Source: Nocardiopsis potens DSM 45234
Lineage (GTDB): Bacteria; Actinomycetota; Actinomycetes; Streptosporangiales; Streptosporangiaceae
Length of the DNA stretch: 64,000 nucleotides
NCBI RefSeq assembly: GCF_000341105.1
Contig: NZ_ANBB01000022.1
Span: 62,001-126,000 of the forward strand
Reading direction: 5' to 3'
Below are positions 32,785 through 41,430 of the stretch, one piece after another. The first letter of the stretch is position 1. Each line of letters begins with the position of its first letter. The notes beneath the pieces are model-generated. The model was not told the origin of the DNA and searched no databases. It saw only the letters and a list, made by a program, of their open reading frames with translations. Made by a program: the position numbers and the translations under genes.

Positions 32785-32822
32785 GTTTCCCCACCGCTCT
32801 GGGCTTGTTGCGCGGCGGTAAA
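32785..32822 (-). promoter_or_regulatory. GlnR box upstream of amt
   Basis: Read on the minus strand: TTTAC, 6 bp, GCAAC, 6 bp, AGAGC, 6 bp, GAAAC. This reproduces the four half-sites and exact six-base spacing of the actinobacterial GlnR consensus (gTnAC-n6-GaAAC twice). The third half-site is weak. It lies 125 bp from the amt start. The rest of the spacer 32661-32962 holds the leader and, at its far end, the ftsY terminator. Confidence 0.7.
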
Positions 32823-32906
32823 ACACCTCGTCCGCGCGTTACGGGCGGGTGACGCGGGCCCGCGCGGGCCGGCCGGGGAGGGGCGCCCGGCCCCGGAGAC
32901 GGCGAA

Positions 32907-32936
32907 GGGCCGGCCCCCCTGCTGGGAGGCCGGCCC
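32907..32936 (-). terminator. terminator after ftsY
   Basis: GGGCCGGCC (32907-32915) and GGCCGGCCC (32928-32936) form a 9-bp stem, extended by weak CCC/GGG pairing inside the loop, between the ftsY stop and the amt promoter. Confidence 0.6.
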
Positions 32937-32962
32937 CGGTGCTGCGCGCCCGGTGCGGCGGG

Positions 32963-34162
32963 CTAGTCCTCCTCCGCGCCGCCGAGGATCGCGTCGACGA
33001 AGCCCTCCGGGTCGAACGGCGCCAGGTCGTCCGGGCCCTCGCCGAGGCCGACCAGCTTGACCGGGACGCCGAGCTCGCGCTGGACCTGGACGATGATGCC
33101 GCCCTTGGCGGTGCCGTCCAGCTTGGTGAGGACGATGCCGGTGATGTTGACGACCTCCGCGAAGACCCGGGCCTGGCGGAGCCCGTTCTGCCCGGTGGTG
33201 GCGTCCAGCACCAGCAGCACCTCGTCCACCTGGGACTTCTTCTCCACCACCCGCTTGACCTTGCCGAGCTCGTCCATCAGCCCGGTCTTGGTGTGCAGCC
33301 GGCCGGCGGTGTCCACGATGACGGTGTCGGCGCCCTCCTCGACGCCGCGGGAGACCGCGTCGAAGGCGACGCTGGCGGGGTCGGCGCCCTCGTCCTTGCG
33401 GACGACCGGCGCGCCGACCCGGCTCCCCCAGGTCTCCAGCTGGTCGGCGGCGGCGGCGCGGAAGGTGTCGGCGGCGCCCAGCACCACGCTGCGGCCGTCG
33501 CCGACCAGCACCCGGGCGAGCTTGCCGGTGGTGGTGGTCTTGCCGGTGCCGTTCACCCCGACGACCATCACCACGCCCGGCCGGTCGCCGTGCGGGCCGG
33601 TGTGCACGGTGCGGTCGGTCTCGGTGCCGATCTGCGCGAGCAGCTCCTCGCGGAGCAGGCCGCGCACCTCCTCGGGGGTGCGGCTGCCCAGCACCTTGAC
33701 CTTGGTGCGCAGGTTCTCGACGATCTGGGAGGCCGAGGTCACGCCGATGTCGGCGGTGATCAGGGTGTCCTCGATCTCGTCCCAGGCGTCGTCGTCCAGC
33801 TTGTCCGAGGAGAGCAGGGTGAGCAGGCCCTGGCCGAAGACGCTCTGCGAGCGGGCCAGCCGGGCGCGCAGCCGGACCAGCCGGCCGGCGGACGGCGGGG
33901 GCGTCTCGATCTCGGGCGCGGCGGGCTCCGGCTCCGCCGGCGGGGCGTGCTCGGCCCCCTCGGTCACGTCGACCCGCTCGGCCGGCTCGGCCTCCTTCTC
34001 CGGCGCCTCGGGCTCCGCGGTCGCGGTGGCGGTGGCGCTCTGCCCCTCGCCGGTGGGCTGGTCGGCTCCGCCTCCGGGGCGCCTCGGCCTGATCAGGAAG
34101 ACGCCGCCGAACACCAGGAGGGCGACGACGAATACGGCAACGGCGAAGATCGTGTAGTCCAT
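32963..34162 (-). CDS. ftsY: SRP receptor FtsY
   Basis: A 399-residue FtsY. A membrane anchor (YTIFAVAVFVVALLVFGGVF) is followed by an acidic/Pro-rich A domain (about 25-95) and the NG GTPase domain with GVNGTGKTTTTGKLA, DTFRAAAADQLETW, VDTAGRLHTKTGLMDEL, TKLDGTAKGG and GLGEGPDDLAPFDP. The membrane-spanning N-terminus is usual in actinobacteria. The ATG after AAGGAGA is chosen. It docks the Ffh-ribosome complex at the membrane. Confidence 0.96.
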   Translation of the reverse strand: MDYTIFAVAVFVVALLVFGGVFLIRPRRPGGGADQPTGEGQSATATATAEPEAPEKEAEPAERVDVTEGAEHAPPAEPEPAAPEIETPPPSAGRLVRLRARLARSQSVFGQGLLTLLSSDKLDDDAWDEIEDTLITADIGVTSASQIVENLRTKVKVLGSRTPEEVRGLLREELLAQIGTETDRTVHTGPHGDRPGVVMVVGVNGTGKTTTTGKLARVLVGDGRSVVLGAADTFRAAAADQLETWGSRVGAPVVRKDEGADPASVAFDAVSRGVEEGADTVIVDTAGRLHTKTGLMDELGKVKRVVEKKSQVDEVLLVLDATTGQNGLRQARVFAEVVNITGIVLTKLDGTAKGGIIVQVQRELGVPVKLVGLGEGPDDLAPFDPEGFVDAILGGAEED

Positions 34163-34343
34163 CAGTCTCCTTGCGAGGTCCCCCGGCCCGCGGTCGAGAA
34201 GTGGGACGCGTCGGTGGCACCGCCCCTCGTCGCGGGGCGCCGCGCCCGTTCGGCCGCAGGCCCGGCCTGGTCGGGGGCGGAAGGCGTGGCGCAGACCAGT
34301 TTCGCAGACCACCGGCCGCGATCCGGTCACGCCCGGGGCCCGG

Positions 34344-35378
34344 TCAGGTCGCGCGGTGCCGGGTGGTGCGCAGGATCACGATGAAGAACGGGGCGCCGAG
34401 GAAGGCGGTGACCACCCCCAGCGGGAGCTCCGCCGGGGCGATGACGGTGCGCGCCAGGACGTCGACCAGGACCAGGAACCCGGCCCCGCACAGCAGCGAC
34501 ATCGGCAGGATGAGCCGGTAGCCGGTGCCCACCAGGCGGCGCACCACGTGCGGCACCACGATGCCGACGAACCCGATCAGCCCGGCGACCGCGACCGCCG
34601 ACGCGGTGGCCAGCGATGCGGCGCCGATCACCACCAGCCGCACCGCGGTGGTGTTCAGGCCCAGGCTGACCGCCTTCTCGTCGCCCAGGGCCAGCAGGTC
34701 CAGCAGCGGGCCGCAGACCAGCACGACCGCGGTGCCCAGGATCGCGTAGGGGGCGACCATCGCCACGTCCTCCCAGCCGCCCTTGGACAGCCCGCCGAGC
34801 AGCCAGGCGTAGATGCGCTGCAGCTCGTCGATGCGCATCTGCTGGACCAGGGTCTGCACCGCGGACAGGAAGGAGGAGACCGCGACGCCGGCCAGCACCA
34901 GGGAGGCGGTGCCGTTCCGCCCGGCGGAGCGGCCCAGCAGGTAGGCGGCGGCCACGCCGAGCAGCGCGCCGAGGAAGGCGGCCACCGGGACCATGGCGCG
35001 GGGCCCGTCGAACCAGGCCGCGCCGAAGGCCATCACCAGGGTGGCGCCGAGCCCGGCGCCCCCGGCCGCCCCGAGCAGGTACGGGTCGGCCAGGGGGTTG
35101 CGGAAGACGCCCTGGTAGGCGGCGCCGGCGACGGCGAGCAGCGCACCCACCATCGCCCCCAGCACCACCCGGGGCAGGCGCAGTTCCACCAGCACCGCGA
35201 GCTGCCGGTCGTTCAGCGGGGGCTCCATCCCCGGCACGGCCTTGGCGACCAGCGTCCCGGCGATCTGGCCGGGGGTGATCGAGGCGTAGCCGGCCGCGAC
35301 GCCGAGCAGGAGCGCCGCCGCGAGGAAGGCGGCCGCGCCGGCGAACCAGGCCCACGCCGCCGCTCTCCGGCCCCTCAC
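34344..35378 (-). CDS. btuC: FecCD-type ABC transporter permease, probable cobalamin uptake
   Basis: A 344-residue BtuC/FecCD permease with about ten membrane segments. LPRVVLGAMVGALLAVAGAAYQGVFRNPLADPYLLG is here in full, followed by GGLSKGGWEDV and the coupling-helix GLIGFVGIVVPHVVRRLVG. It is second in an operon after the binding-protein gene, starting five bases after that stop with GTG. The cobalamin riboswitch ahead of the operon, not the permease itself, points to vitamin B12 or a corrinoid as substrate. No ABC ATPase gene follows; ftsY is next. GTG as start is inferred from spacing. No strong ribosome binding site is visible. Confidence 0.85.
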   Translation of the reverse strand: MRGRRAAAWAWFAGAAAFLAAALLLGVAAGYASITPGQIAGTLVAKAVPGMEPPLNDRQLAVLVELRLPRVVLGAMVGALLAVAGAAYQGVFRNPLADPYLLGAAGGAGLGATLVMAFGAAWFDGPRAMVPVAAFLGALLGVAAAYLLGRSAGRNGTASLVLAGVAVSSFLSAVQTLVQQMRIDELQRIYAWLLGGLSKGGWEDVAMVAPYAILGTAVVLVCGPLLDLLALGDEKAVSLGLNTTAVRLVVIGAASLATASAVAVAGLIGFVGIVVPHVVRRLVGTGYRLILPMSLLCGAGFLVLVDVLARTVIAPAELPLGVVTAFLGAPFFIVILRTTRHRAT

Positions 35379-35383
35379 CCCGA

Positions 35384-36322
35384 TCAGGCCCCCTGTGCGG
35401 CCAGGGCCGCGTCGGAGACGCTCTGCGCCAGGTCGACGATGCGCGGCCCCCACCGGGAGGCGATGTCCTCGTCGAACTGGACCACGCCGTCCTCCTTGAC
35501 CGCGGTCACGGTGTCGAAGGCGTCCCGCTTCTTCAGTTCGGAGACGGCGTCGTCGCCGGGGTAGGCGACGAAGATCAGGTCCGGGTTCTCCTCGACGATG
35601 AACTCCGGGGAGAGCTGCGGGTAGCCGCCGGACTCGGCGGCGCCCTCGGCCTGGTCGGCGATGTTGGTCAGCCCCAGCTCGGAGTAGACCTGGCCGATGA
35701 AGGTGTCGGAGGTGGCGGAGTACATCCCCTCGTCGACCTCGTGGTAGACGGTGGGCGATTCGTCGCCGAGCCTCTCCTTGGTCTCGGCGGCGATCTCCTC
35801 GATCTCGCTCTGCACCTCGCCGGCGGCTGTGTCGGCCTCTTCTGCGTTGCCGGTGGCCTCGCCGAGCAGCCGCATCTGGGCGTAGGTGTCGTCGAAGGTC
35901 TGCGCGGCGTCCAGGACCAGCACCGGGACGTCGATCTTCTCCAGCTGGTCGGCGGTCTCCTCCGCGTCCCGGGCGAGGACGACCAGGTCGGGGTCCTCCT
36001 CGGCGATCGCCTCCACGTTGGGGGTGAACCCGGACAGGTCCGTGGTGGGCGCCTCCTCCGGGTAGTTGGAGTACTCGTCGACGGCGGCGACCTGCTCGCC
36101 GGCGCCGACCGCGAACAGCATCTCGGTGGAGCTCGGGGAGAGCGAGACGATCCGCTCCGGGCGGGCGTCCAGGGTGACCTCGCCCCGGGCGTCGGTGACG
36201 GTGACCGGGAAGGCGCCGCCGCCCTCCGCCTTGTCCTCGGCGGGCTGCTCGCCGCCGCCGCAGCCGGTGAGTACGAGAACGGCGGGCAGCAGGGCCGCCG
36301 GTGCCAGGCGTGCGATGCGCAC
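35384..36322 (-). CDS. btuF: ABC transporter substrate-binding lipoprotein, probable cobalamin uptake
   Basis: A 312-residue class III binding protein. Lipobox LVLTGC after a short signal peptide starting VRIARLAPA. The two lobes begin PERIVSLSPSSTEMLFAVGA and DLIFVAYPGDDAV, joined by the long helix around EVQSEIEEIAAETKERL. The fold is shared by B12 (BtuF) and siderophore carriers. The choice of B12 rests on the riboswitch in its leader. The GTG start sits behind GAAGGAG (36333-36327), and a complementary CCTTC about ten bases upstream can mask that site. Confidence 0.88.
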   Translation of the reverse strand: MRIARLAPAALLPAVLVLTGCGGGEQPAEDKAEGGGAFPVTVTDARGEVTLDARPERIVSLSPSSTEMLFAVGAGEQVAAVDEYSNYPEEAPTTDLSGFTPNVEAIAEEDPDLVVLARDAEETADQLEKIDVPVLVLDAAQTFDDTYAQMRLLGEATGNAEEADTAAGEVQSEIEEIAAETKERLGDESPTVYHEVDEGMYSATSDTFIGQVYSELGLTNIADQAEGAAESGGYPQLSPEFIVEENPDLIFVAYPGDDAVSELKKRDAFDTVTAVKEDGVVQFDEDIASRWGPRIVDLAQSVSDAALAAQGA

Positions 36323-36394
36323 GGGACTCCTTCGTCGAGGGTGGAAGGTGCCCAGCCCGCAGGGTGCGGACCCGCCCTTTCCACGAGGACAGTG

Positions 36395-36500
36395 GTCGCG
36401 GGCACCGGCGAGGCGGCCTGGCTCGTCCCGCCTCTCGGCGGGCGTCACAGTTGCGGGACAGCGCCGGATCACCGGGCGGCGGGGCCGCCCGCCGGACTTC
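36395..36500 (-). promoter_or_regulatory. cobalamin riboswitch
   Basis: On the minus strand GGTGATCCGG is followed by CTGTCCCGCAACTGTGA (36461-36445), then the GCCCGCCGAGAGGCGGGAC hairpin (36444-36426) and the B12 box GAGCCAGGCCGCCTCGCC (36424-36407). The order and the invariant CCCGCAACTGTGA match the class RF00174 aptamer, with a slightly divergent B12 box. Downstream, CCTTC (36348-36344) can pair with the ribosome binding site of btuF, which would give translational control. TAAAGT at 36564-36559 is a possible -10. Aptamer ends are approximate. Confidence 0.88.
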
Positions 36501-36584
36501 GCTCGGTCGGTGCCGCGGCCCGGCGCCCCGCCTGCGGGGCACTCGGGCCGTGGTGTCCACTTTAGGGCAACGCGGAAAAGGGGT

Positions 36585-39500
36585 TCAGCCCGCGGCGCGG
36601 TCCAGTTTCTGGCTGATCACCTTGGAGATCCCGTCGCCCTGCATGGTGACGCCGTACAGCGCGTCGCCCGCCTCCATGGTGCGCTTCTGGTGGGTGATCA
36701 CGATCAGCTGCGAGGAGGAGCGCAGCTCCTCGAAGATGAGCAGCAGCCGCTGCAGGTTGGTGTCGTCCAGGGCCGCCTCGACCTCGTCCATCACGTAGAA
36801 CGGGGAGGGGCGCGCCTTGAAGATCGCGGCGAGGAAGGCGACCGCGGTCAGCGACCGCTCGCCGCCGGAGAGCAGGGAGAGCCGCTTGACCCGCTTGCCG
36901 GGCGGGCGGGCCTCCACCTCGACGCCGGTGGCCAGCATGTCCTCCGGCTCGGTGAGCACCAGGCGGCCGTCGCCGCCGGGGAACAGCCGGGCGAAGATCT
37001 GCTCGAACTCGCGCTGCACGTCGGTGTAGGCGGCGGAGAAGACCTCCTGCACCCGGTCGTCCACCTCCTTGACCACGGTGAGCAGGTCGCGCCGGGTCTT
37101 CTTGAGGTCCTCCAGCTGGGCGTTGAGGAAGGAGTGCCGCTCCTCCAGGGCGGCGAACTCCTCCAGCGCCAGTGGGTTGATCTTGCCCAGCCGGTTGAGC
37201 TGCCGCTCGGCCTCCTTGGCCCGCTTCTCCTGCACCTCGCGGACGTAGGGCAGCGGGACGGCGTCCTCCCCCTCGGCGCCGGGCGGCGGCGGGACCGGGA
37301 CCCGCGGGCCGTACTCGGCGACGAGCACCGGCACCTCCACGCCCATCTCCTCCAGGGCGCGGGTCTCCAGCTGCTCCAGGCGGAGCCTGCGCTCGGCCCG
37401 CGCGACCTCGCTGCCGTGCACCACGTTGACCAGCTTCTCCAGCTCGACGGAGAGCTCGCGGACCCGGGCCCGGACCGTCTTCAGCTCGGCGTCGCGCTCG
37501 GCGCGGAGCCGCTCGGCCGCGGCGCGCCGGGTGTCCGCCTCGGCCAGCGAGGAGCCGATCCGCTCCAGGGCCAGCCCGGCCGCCTGCGCGACCGCCTCGG
37601 CCACCCGGGACTGCTCGGCGCGGAGCCGGCGCCGCTCCTCGGCGCGGCGCCGCGCCTCCCGCTCCGCCTCGGCCTGGCGGAGCAGGCCGTCGGCGCGCCC
37701 GGCGATGGAGCGGGCCCGCTCCTCGGCGGTGCGCACCGCCAGCCGGGCCTCCATCTCCAGCCGCCGCGCCTCGGTCGCCTCCAGGGCCAGCTCGTCGCGG
37801 ATCCCGGTGTCCGGTTCGGCGTCCTCGGCCGGCTCGGCCTCGGCGGCGGCCAGCCGCCGCTCCTGATCGGCCAGCCGGTCCAGGTCGGCGGTGCGCCCGG
37901 CGGCGGCCTTGGCCGCGGCGGCCGCGTACCGCTCCACCTCGGCCTCGGCGGCGCGCGCCTGGCCGCCCAGCTTGCCCAGGCGCCCGGCGATCTCGTTCCG
38001 CCGCTTGTCCGCCTGGCGGCGGCGGGCGTCCAGCTCGGACAGGGCGGCCTTGGCCGCGGCGCGCCGCTCCTCGGCGCCGGCGATCCCGGCGGCGGCGCGC
38101 TCGCACTCGTCGGCGGCGGCGGCGATCCGCTCGCCGGCCTCCTCCACCGCGGCCTGCACCTCCAGCAGGCTCGGCGCCGACGCCGAGCCGCCGCGCACCA
38201 GCACCGGCCCGAACACGTCGCCGTCGGCGGTGACGCAGCTCAGCCGTGGGTCGGCGGCGCGCACCGAGCGGGCCTGGGCGGCGTCGGCCACCAGCACCAC
38301 CCGGTCCAGCAGGGCGGTGAGGGCGGCGTCCAGCGCCTCGGGGGCGGTGACCGCGTCCCGGGCGTAGCGCAGCCCCTCCGGCGGCTCCGGCCACCGCGAG
38401 CGGGGCCCGGCGCCTCCGGGGGCGTCCGCGACGACGATCCCGGCGCGGCCGGCGTCGTCCTCCCGGAGCAGGGCGAGCGCGGCCTCGGCGGTGCCGTGCC
38501 GGTCCACCGCGACCGCGTCGGAGGCGGCGCCCAGGGCGGCGGCGACCGCGGTCTCCCGGCCCGGTTCGACGTCGATCAGCGCGGCCAGCGAGCCGATCAG
38601 GCCGGGCAGCCGCTCGCCGGCGCCGAGCAGCGCGGCCGCGCCGTCCTTGCGCTCCAGCCCCATCTCCAGGGCCTCTTTCCGGGCGGTGAGCGCGGCGCGC
38701 TCCCGCTCGGCGGTGCGCTCGGCGGCGCGCAGCCCGCCCAGTTCGGCCTCGGCCGCCTCCAGTTCGGCGCGGGCGGCCTCCAGGGCCGAGTCGAGCTCGG
38801 CGTCGCCCTCCTCCAGGCCCTCGGCGGCGGCCGCGGCCTCCTCGTGCTCCAGCCGGGCGGCCTCGGCCCGCTCCCGGGCCTCCACCGCGGCGTCGTCCAG
38901 CCGGCGCACCTCGTCCTCGCTGGCGGTGAGCCTGCTGCGCAGCGCCTCGACCTTGCCGCGCAGCCGGACCAGGCCCTCCCTGCGGTCGGCGGCGGCCCGG
39001 GCCGCGGCGGCCAGCCGGCGCTCCTCGGTCTCCAGCGCCGACTCCGAGGCGGCGCGCCGCGCGACGGCCTCCTCCAGCGAGGCGCGCGCCTCGTCCAGCC
39101 GGTACTGCAGCTCCTCCTCCTGGGCGGCGGCCTCCTCGGCCTCGCGCTCCAGTTCCTCGGGGTCGCGCCCGGTGCGCTGCTCCTCCGGCTCGGCGGAGAG
39201 GTTGCGGTGCCGCTCGGCGGCCAGCCCGGCCACCGCGTCCAGCCGCTCCTTGAGCCGGGACAGGCCGTGGTAGGCCTCCTGGGCGCGGGCCAGCGCGGGC
39301 GCCGCCTCGGCGGCCGCCTCGTCCAGCACCGACTCGCGGCGCTGGGCGTCGGCGAGCGACCGCTCGGCGGCCTCCCGGCGGCCGCGCACCTCCGCCTCGT
39401 CGGCCTCCTCCTTGTCCAGGGCCTCCTTGAGGGTGACGATGTCGTCGGCGAGCAGCCGGAGCCGGGAGTCGCGCAGGTCGGCCTGGATGACGGCGGCGCG

Positions 39501-40139
39501 CCGGGCCAGCTCGGCCTGGCGGCCCAGCGGTTTGAGCCGGCGGCGCAGCTCCGCGGTGAGGTCGGTGACCCGGTCCAGGTTGCCCTGCATCGCGTCGAGC
39601 TTGCGGAGCGCCTTCTCCTTGCGCTTGCGGTGCTTGAGGATGCCGGCGGCCTCCTCGATGAGGGCGCGGCGCTCCTCCGGGCCGGCGTGCAGCACGGTGT
39701 CCAGCTGGCCCTGGCCGACGATGACGTGCATCTCGCGGCCGATGCCGGAGTCGCTGAGCAGGTCCTGGATGTCGAGGAGGCGGCAGGTGTCGCCGTTGAT
39801 GGCGTACTCCGAGCCGCCGTTGCGGAACATCGTCCGCCTGATGGTGACCTCGGTGTAGTCGATCGGCAGCGCGCCGTCGGAGTTGTCGATGGTCAGGCTG
39901 ACCTCGGCGCGCCCCAGGGGGGCGCGGGAGGACGTCCCCGCGAAGATGACGTCCTCCATCTTGCCGCCGCGCAGGCTCTTCGCCCCCTGCTCGCCCATCA
40001 CCCAGGCGAGCGCGTCCACCACGTTGGACTTGCCCGATCCGTTCGGGCCGACGACGCAGGTGATCCCGGGCTCGAAGCGGAGCGTGGTGGCGGAGGCGAA
40101 GGACTTGAAGCCGCGCAGCGTCAGGTTCTTCAGGTACAC
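36585..40139 (-). CDS. smc: chromosome segregation protein SMC
   Basis: An 1184-residue SMC, full length. The N-terminal head has MYLKNLTLRGFKSFAS and Walker A VVGPNGSGKSNVVDAL. Then a coiled coil rich in Glu/Ala/Arg, a hinge at about 490-650 (RLPGLIGSLAALIDVEPG, GAASDAVAVD), a second coiled coil, and the C-terminal head with signature LSGGERSLTAVAFL and Walker B YVMDEVEAALDD. It condenses and organises the chromosome with ScpA/ScpB. The B12 operon separates it from ftsY; in streptomycetes the two are nearly adjacent. Its first codons follow directly on the gene-free spacer 40140-40555. Confidence 0.97.
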   Translation of the reverse strand: MYLKNLTLRGFKSFASATTLRFEPGITCVVGPNGSGKSNVVDALAWVMGEQGAKSLRGGKMEDVIFAGTSSRAPLGRAEVSLTIDNSDGALPIDYTEVTIRRTMFRNGGSEYAINGDTCRLLDIQDLLSDSGIGREMHVIVGQGQLDTVLHAGPEERRALIEEAAGILKHRKRKEKALRKLDAMQGNLDRVTDLTAELRRRLKPLGRQAELARRAAVIQADLRDSRLRLLADDIVTLKEALDKEEADEAEVRGRREAAERSLADAQRRESVLDEAAAEAAPALARAQEAYHGLSRLKERLDAVAGLAAERHRNLSAEPEEQRTGRDPEELEREAEEAAAQEEELQYRLDEARASLEEAVARRAASESALETEERRLAAAARAAADRREGLVRLRGKVEALRSRLTASEDEVRRLDDAAVEARERAEAARLEHEEAAAAAEGLEEGDAELDSALEAARAELEAAEAELGGLRAAERTAERERAALTARKEALEMGLERKDGAAALLGAGERLPGLIGSLAALIDVEPGRETAVAAALGAASDAVAVDRHGTAEAALALLREDDAGRAGIVVADAPGGAGPRSRWPEPPEGLRYARDAVTAPEALDAALTALLDRVVLVADAAQARSVRAADPRLSCVTADGDVFGPVLVRGGSASAPSLLEVQAAVEEAGERIAAAADECERAAAGIAGAEERRAAAKAALSELDARRRQADKRRNEIAGRLGKLGGQARAAEAEVERYAAAAAKAAAGRTADLDRLADQERRLAAAEAEPAEDAEPDTGIRDELALEATEARRLEMEARLAVRTAEERARSIAGRADGLLRQAEAEREARRRAEERRRLRAEQSRVAEAVAQAAGLALERIGSSLAEADTRRAAAERLRAERDAELKTVRARVRELSVELEKLVNVVHGSEVARAERRLRLEQLETRALEEMGVEVPVLVAEYGPRVPVPPPPGAEGEDAVPLPYVREVQEKRAKEAERQLNRLGKINPLALEEFAALEERHSFLNAQLEDLKKTRRDLLTVVKEVDDRVQEVFSAAYTDVQREFEQIFARLFPGGDGRLVLTEPEDMLATGVEVEARPPGKRVKRLSLLSGGERSLTAVAFLAAIFKARPSPFYVMDEVEAALDDTNLQRLLLIFEELRSSSQLIVITHQKRTMEAGDALYGVTMQGDGISKVISQKLDRAAG

Positions 40140-40555
40140 CCCCGGGCCCCTTCACTCGGTCGACCTCCCCGGCCGCCCCCCGACCGGTCAGTCAAGGGTG
40201 CCACGACCGGCGGTTCGCGGTGGCCGCATCGGGTCCGAGAGTCCGCCCTCCGGGCAAGGATTGTGAGAAAAGTCCCGGGGTACACCGACCGTGAAAGGGT
40301 CGGGGTCGTCAAGAGGGTCGGAATTGCGTAGAGCGCGATCGGGCACGGCGGGGCGCCTGCACGTTCCGCCGCGCGGATGCGCCCGCGGGCCGCCGTGAGG
40401 GGGCGGTTCCGCCGTACCGGGTCTGCCGGGGGCTGCTCTGCGCGGAAGGGGGGCACCGGGGGTGTGGTGGAGCGTTCCCGGAGGTGCACCCGAGGGACGC
40501 CGGGTTCGTTCTGTTCGGGCGCCCCTTGCCGTGGTGCGTCGCGTACCGCGGGTCG
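40140..40555. other. 416-bp spacer upstream of smc
   Basis: Candidate smc promoter on the minus strand: CACAAT near 40264-40259 as -10, with only a weak -35. A small hairpin CCGACC/GGTCGG (40285-40290 and 40298-40303) is nearby. TTGACG also occurs on the minus strand near 40308. No gene was recognised. Confidence 0.35.
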
Positions 40556-40747
40556 CTAGGCGAGAGCGGGCTCGCGCTCGGTCGCGTTCACCGCGACCTC
40601 GGCCATGGCCTCGGACAGGCGATCGTTGCTGTCCTGCAGCCGCCCGATCTCGTCCTCAAGGTCGCGTACCCGCTTCTGCAGCCGTCGCATCTCCTGAACC
40701 ATACGCGGGTCAGGACCACCGACGTGGCCGAACAGAGCCTTCGCCAT
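40556..40747 (-). CDS. small conserved coiled-coil protein of unknown function
   Basis: A 63-residue protein starting MAKALFGHVGGPDPRMVQEM and continuing with a heptad-like helix (RRLQKRVRDLEDEIGRLQDS, then NDRLSEAMAEVAV). From memory, very similar small proteins with MAKALLGYVGG-type starts occur in many streptomycetes and relatives. No function is known to me. The ATG at 40747 follows GGAGG at about ten bases and matches the conserved start. An ATG six codons earlier is less likely. It has its own promoter about 120 bp upstream. The helix suggests self-association or attachment to a coiled-coil partner. Confidence 0.8.
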   Translation of the reverse strand: MAKALFGHVGGPDPRMVQEMRRLQKRVRDLEDEIGRLQDSNDRLSEAMAEVAVNATEREPALA

Positions 40748-40857
40748 GATGTGGGTCCTCCACATTGAGTGACCAGATGAGGTTCACGCGCCCATGAGCC
40801 ACGGCGGGCAGAGTCGCGCCGCCTTCCTCGTGGGTCTCGGAGCGCGGTCTGTCTTCC

Positions 40858-40886
40858 AGAGTCTCACCGCGAACGTCACCGGTCAA
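40858..40886 (-). promoter_or_regulatory. promoter of the small coiled-coil gene
   Basis: TTGACC (40886-40881), 17 bp, GACTCT (40863-40858) on the minus strand. The -35 is near-consensus and the -10 weak. The leader would be about 105 bases. Confidence 0.45.
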
Positions 40887-41023
40887 GGTTGTAAGGAACT
40901 GTACGTAACTGCGCCGTGACCAGGGCAGGAAACGGCGCACGATCCGCCTGAAAGGCGCCCCCTCCCCGCCTCGCGGAGAGTCGTGCGGGGCGGCCCGCGG
41001 ACCGCGTCACCGAACCAGGATAC

Positions 41024-41311
41024 TCACCGCTCGGCGAAACCGGTGAAGGAACCCCGGTACTCGCCCCAGCGCGGCACCACCGAATCGACCCTGCCGGGCG
41101 TCCCGCCGCCCTCCAGCAGCTCCAGCAGGCGCGCGCAGCCGTCCCGGCCGCCCTCCGCCACCACCTCGACCCTGCCGTCGGCCAGGTTGGTCGCGGCGCC
41201 GGTCAGCCCCAGTTCCAGCGCCCGGGCCCGGGTCCACCAGCGGAACCCGACCCCCTGCACCCGGCCGCGCACCCAGGCCGTCAGCCGCACCGGCTCCCCG
41301 TCGGCGCCCAT
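41024..41311 (-). CDS. acyP: acylphosphatase
   Basis: A 95-residue acylphosphatase of the normal size. [20 protein letters not shown] carries the catalytic Arg in the phosphate-binding loop, and [16 protein letters not shown] the catalytic Asn. It hydrolyses acyl phosphates such as acetyl or carbamoyl phosphate in the cytosol. It sits between mutM and smc, a conserved actinobacterial position. The ATG follows GGGGGACGAG. The spacer behind it (40748-41023) contains the promoter of the small coiled-coil gene and a weak stem near 40964-40993. Confidence 0.92.
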   Translation of the reverse strand: MGADGEPVRLTAWVRGRVQGVGFRWWTRARALELGLTGAATNLADGRVEVVAEGGRDGCARLLELLEGGGTPGRVDSVVPRWGEYRGSFTGFAER

Positions 41312-41430
41312 CTCGTCCCCCGTTCCCCGCGGATCCCGGATCCCGTCCCGCACTTCTCCCCGTCCTCCCCGCCCGCAGCGGTCCCCGGCGCCCCCCGGGG
41401 CCCCGGGGCCGCGCGGGGGTCCGCCGGCGG

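Noticed and set aside
32661-34220. Upstream extension of amt that would give a 954-residue protein
   Set aside because: The extension overlaps ftsY in another phase and lacks homology. AAGGAGG before the ATG at 32660 and the conserved start decide against it.
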